NCBI GenBank assembly: GCA_021782195.1
Contig: JAJXVI010000188.1
Coordinates: 1-5,681 of the forward strand
DNA length: 5,681 bases
Source of the DNA: a bacterium
GTDB taxonomy: Bacteria; Vulcanimicrobiota; Xenobia; RGZZ01
Direction of reading: 5' to 3'
The position numbers and the translations under genes were made by a program. A model generated the notes under the pieces. The model had not been told where the DNA came from. It worked only from the letters and a program-made list of their open reading frames with translations, and did not search any database. Shown piece after piece: positions 4,838-5,681 of this stretch (position 1 is its first letter; every line of letters begins with the position of its first letter).

Positions 4838-5681
4838 GACAGCATGGTTGCAAGCTGTCCACGAAAGCAGCGCAACACCTCGTCCTTGAGCGACTGGCAC
4901 TCCAGAGTCGCCAGCCACGCGTCTCGGGCCGTCAACTCTCGGGCGGCCTCGCGTGCACGTTCCAGTACGCGACGGTCGCGAATCAAATCTGCGACGCGAA
5001 GGTCCGGCAGGCCACTCTGCCGACTCCCGTAAAAATCGCCCGGTCCACGAAACCGGAGGTCCTCCTCCGCAATCTTGAAGCCGTCAGAGGTCGCCGCAAT
5101 CACTTTCATGCGCTCCTTCCCTTCCTCGCTGGTCGGGTCAGCCAGAAAGATGCAGAACGAGTGATGAGAACCACGACCGACGCGCCCACGCAACTGATGC
5201 AACTGTGCCAGGCCAAACCGGTCCGCATTCTGCACCAGCATGACGGACGCGTTCGGAATATCGACCCCGACCTCCACCACTGTCGTTGATACCAGAAGGT
5301 CATACGCACCGTCTCGAAATCGCGCCATGACATGCGCCTTCTCATCGGGCTTCATCCGACCGTGGAGCAGGCCCGCCTTGCGTTCCGGAAAACGGCGTGA
5401 CACGCGCTCCATCTCCGCCATGGCGCTCGCAGCATCGAGCTTCTCGGAGTCTTCGATGAGTGGACAGACAACATAGGCCTGGCGTCCCTCGGCAATCTGG
5501 GACTCAATGAAAGAATAGATCGCATCCAGCGAGTCTGATGTGCGCCAGAATGAACGGATGGCAGTTCGGCCCGGTGGCAACTCATCGATGACCGAGACCT
5601 CAAGGTCGCCATAGACCGTCAGTGCCAGCGTTCGAGGAATCGGCGTCGCAGTCATCACAAGCATGTCGGGATTGTATCCCT
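4834..5681 (-). CDS. recG: ATP-dependent DNA helicase RecG, C-terminal part (5' end outside window)
   Basis: RecG is a superfamily 2 helicase that remodels stalled replication forks and branch-migrates Holliday junctions. The frame is open to the right edge, and 281 C-terminal residues are visible, roughly 40% of a usual 680-700-aa RecG. Motif III (LVMTATPIPRTLAL) comes first, followed by YVVCPLIEDSEKLDAASAM (motif IV region), LVSTTVVEVGVDIPNASVM (motif V) and HQLRGRVGRG (motif VI). The RecG-type segment after motif VI, RGPGDFYGSRQSGLPDL, matches the region that couples ATP hydrolysis to duplex DNA translocation. PDMLVMTATPIPRT at the edge shows that the ATG at 5664 is internal. The wedge domain and Walker A/B motifs lie outside the window. 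The stop TGA overlaps the rsmD start by 4 nt, making recG the most upstream visible gene of the minus-strand operon. Confidence 0.96.
   Translation of the reverse strand, partial: GYNPDMLVMTATPIPRTLALTVYGDLEVSVIDELPPGRTAIRSFWRTSDSLDAIYSFIESQIAEGRQAYVVCPLIEDSEKLDAASAMAEMERVSRRFPERKAGLLHGRMKPDEKAHVMARFRDGAYDLLVSTTVVEVGVDIPNASVMLVQNADRFGLAQLHQLRGRVGRGSHHSFCIFLADPTSEEGKERMKVIAATSDGFKIAEEDLRFRGPGDFYGSRQSGLPDLRVADLIRDRRVLERAREAARELTARDAWLATLECQSLKDEVLRCFRGQLATMLS

Noticed and set aside
4838..4918. Upstream extension of rsmD by 27 codons
   Set aside because: It would overlap recG by 85 bp, has no RsmD-like sequence, and makes the protein longer than the family; the ATG at 4837 gives the normal length and an ATGA junction.

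Overview
The window is about 5.7 kb of GC-rich bacterial DNA (roughly 60% G+C by eye), densely coded, with two convergent blocks. The plus-strand block (1-865) is respiratory: the C-terminal end of a multiheme c-type cytochrome, then a small secreted monoheme cytochrome c. The minus-strand block (1010-5681) reads right to left. It starts with the 3' part of recG, followed by rsmD, coaD, a DivIVA/ATP-synthase-b-like coiled-coil protein, a PDZ-Lon (YlbL/SepM-type) membrane protease and, after a 206-bp gap, a CheW-type chemotaxis coupling protein with an inserted zinc-binding CZB domain.

The recG-rsmD-coaD-coiled-coil-PDZ/Lon segment is very compact. Three of its four junctions are 4-nt stop/start overlaps, made with ATG, GTG and TTG starts respectively, so it is almost certainly one operon with translational coupling. 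The rsmD-coaD-ylbL neighbourhood is known from Bacillus (ylbH-coaD-...-ylbL), and a similar coiled-coil protein commonly lies beside coaD in Gram-positive lineages. The cytochrome block next to it points instead to an anaerobic or facultatively respiring lineage rich in c-type cytochromes. The sequence alone does not fix the phylum; a deep-branching or uncultured bacterium (Nitrospirota, Methylomirabilota/NC10, Chloroflexi or Firmicutes-like) is a guess.

The gap between the blocks (866-1009) has no gene. It holds a strong 11-bp hairpin and further complementary segments that can close into a three-way-junction fold, which fits a bidirectional terminator between convergent genes. Another strong hairpin lies between the two cytochrome genes (406-436). 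Neither hairpin is followed by a U-tract. The gap 1796-2001 holds the ribosome-binding site and a possible extended -10 promoter for the CheW-CZB gene.

No mobile element, CRISPR array, tRNA or rRNA was seen. Most of the content belongs to recognisable families. The least ordinary items are the CheW protein interrupted by a CZB domain with a complete H-C-H-H zinc site, the monoheme cytochrome with no methionine available as axial ligand, and the structured convergent intergenic region.
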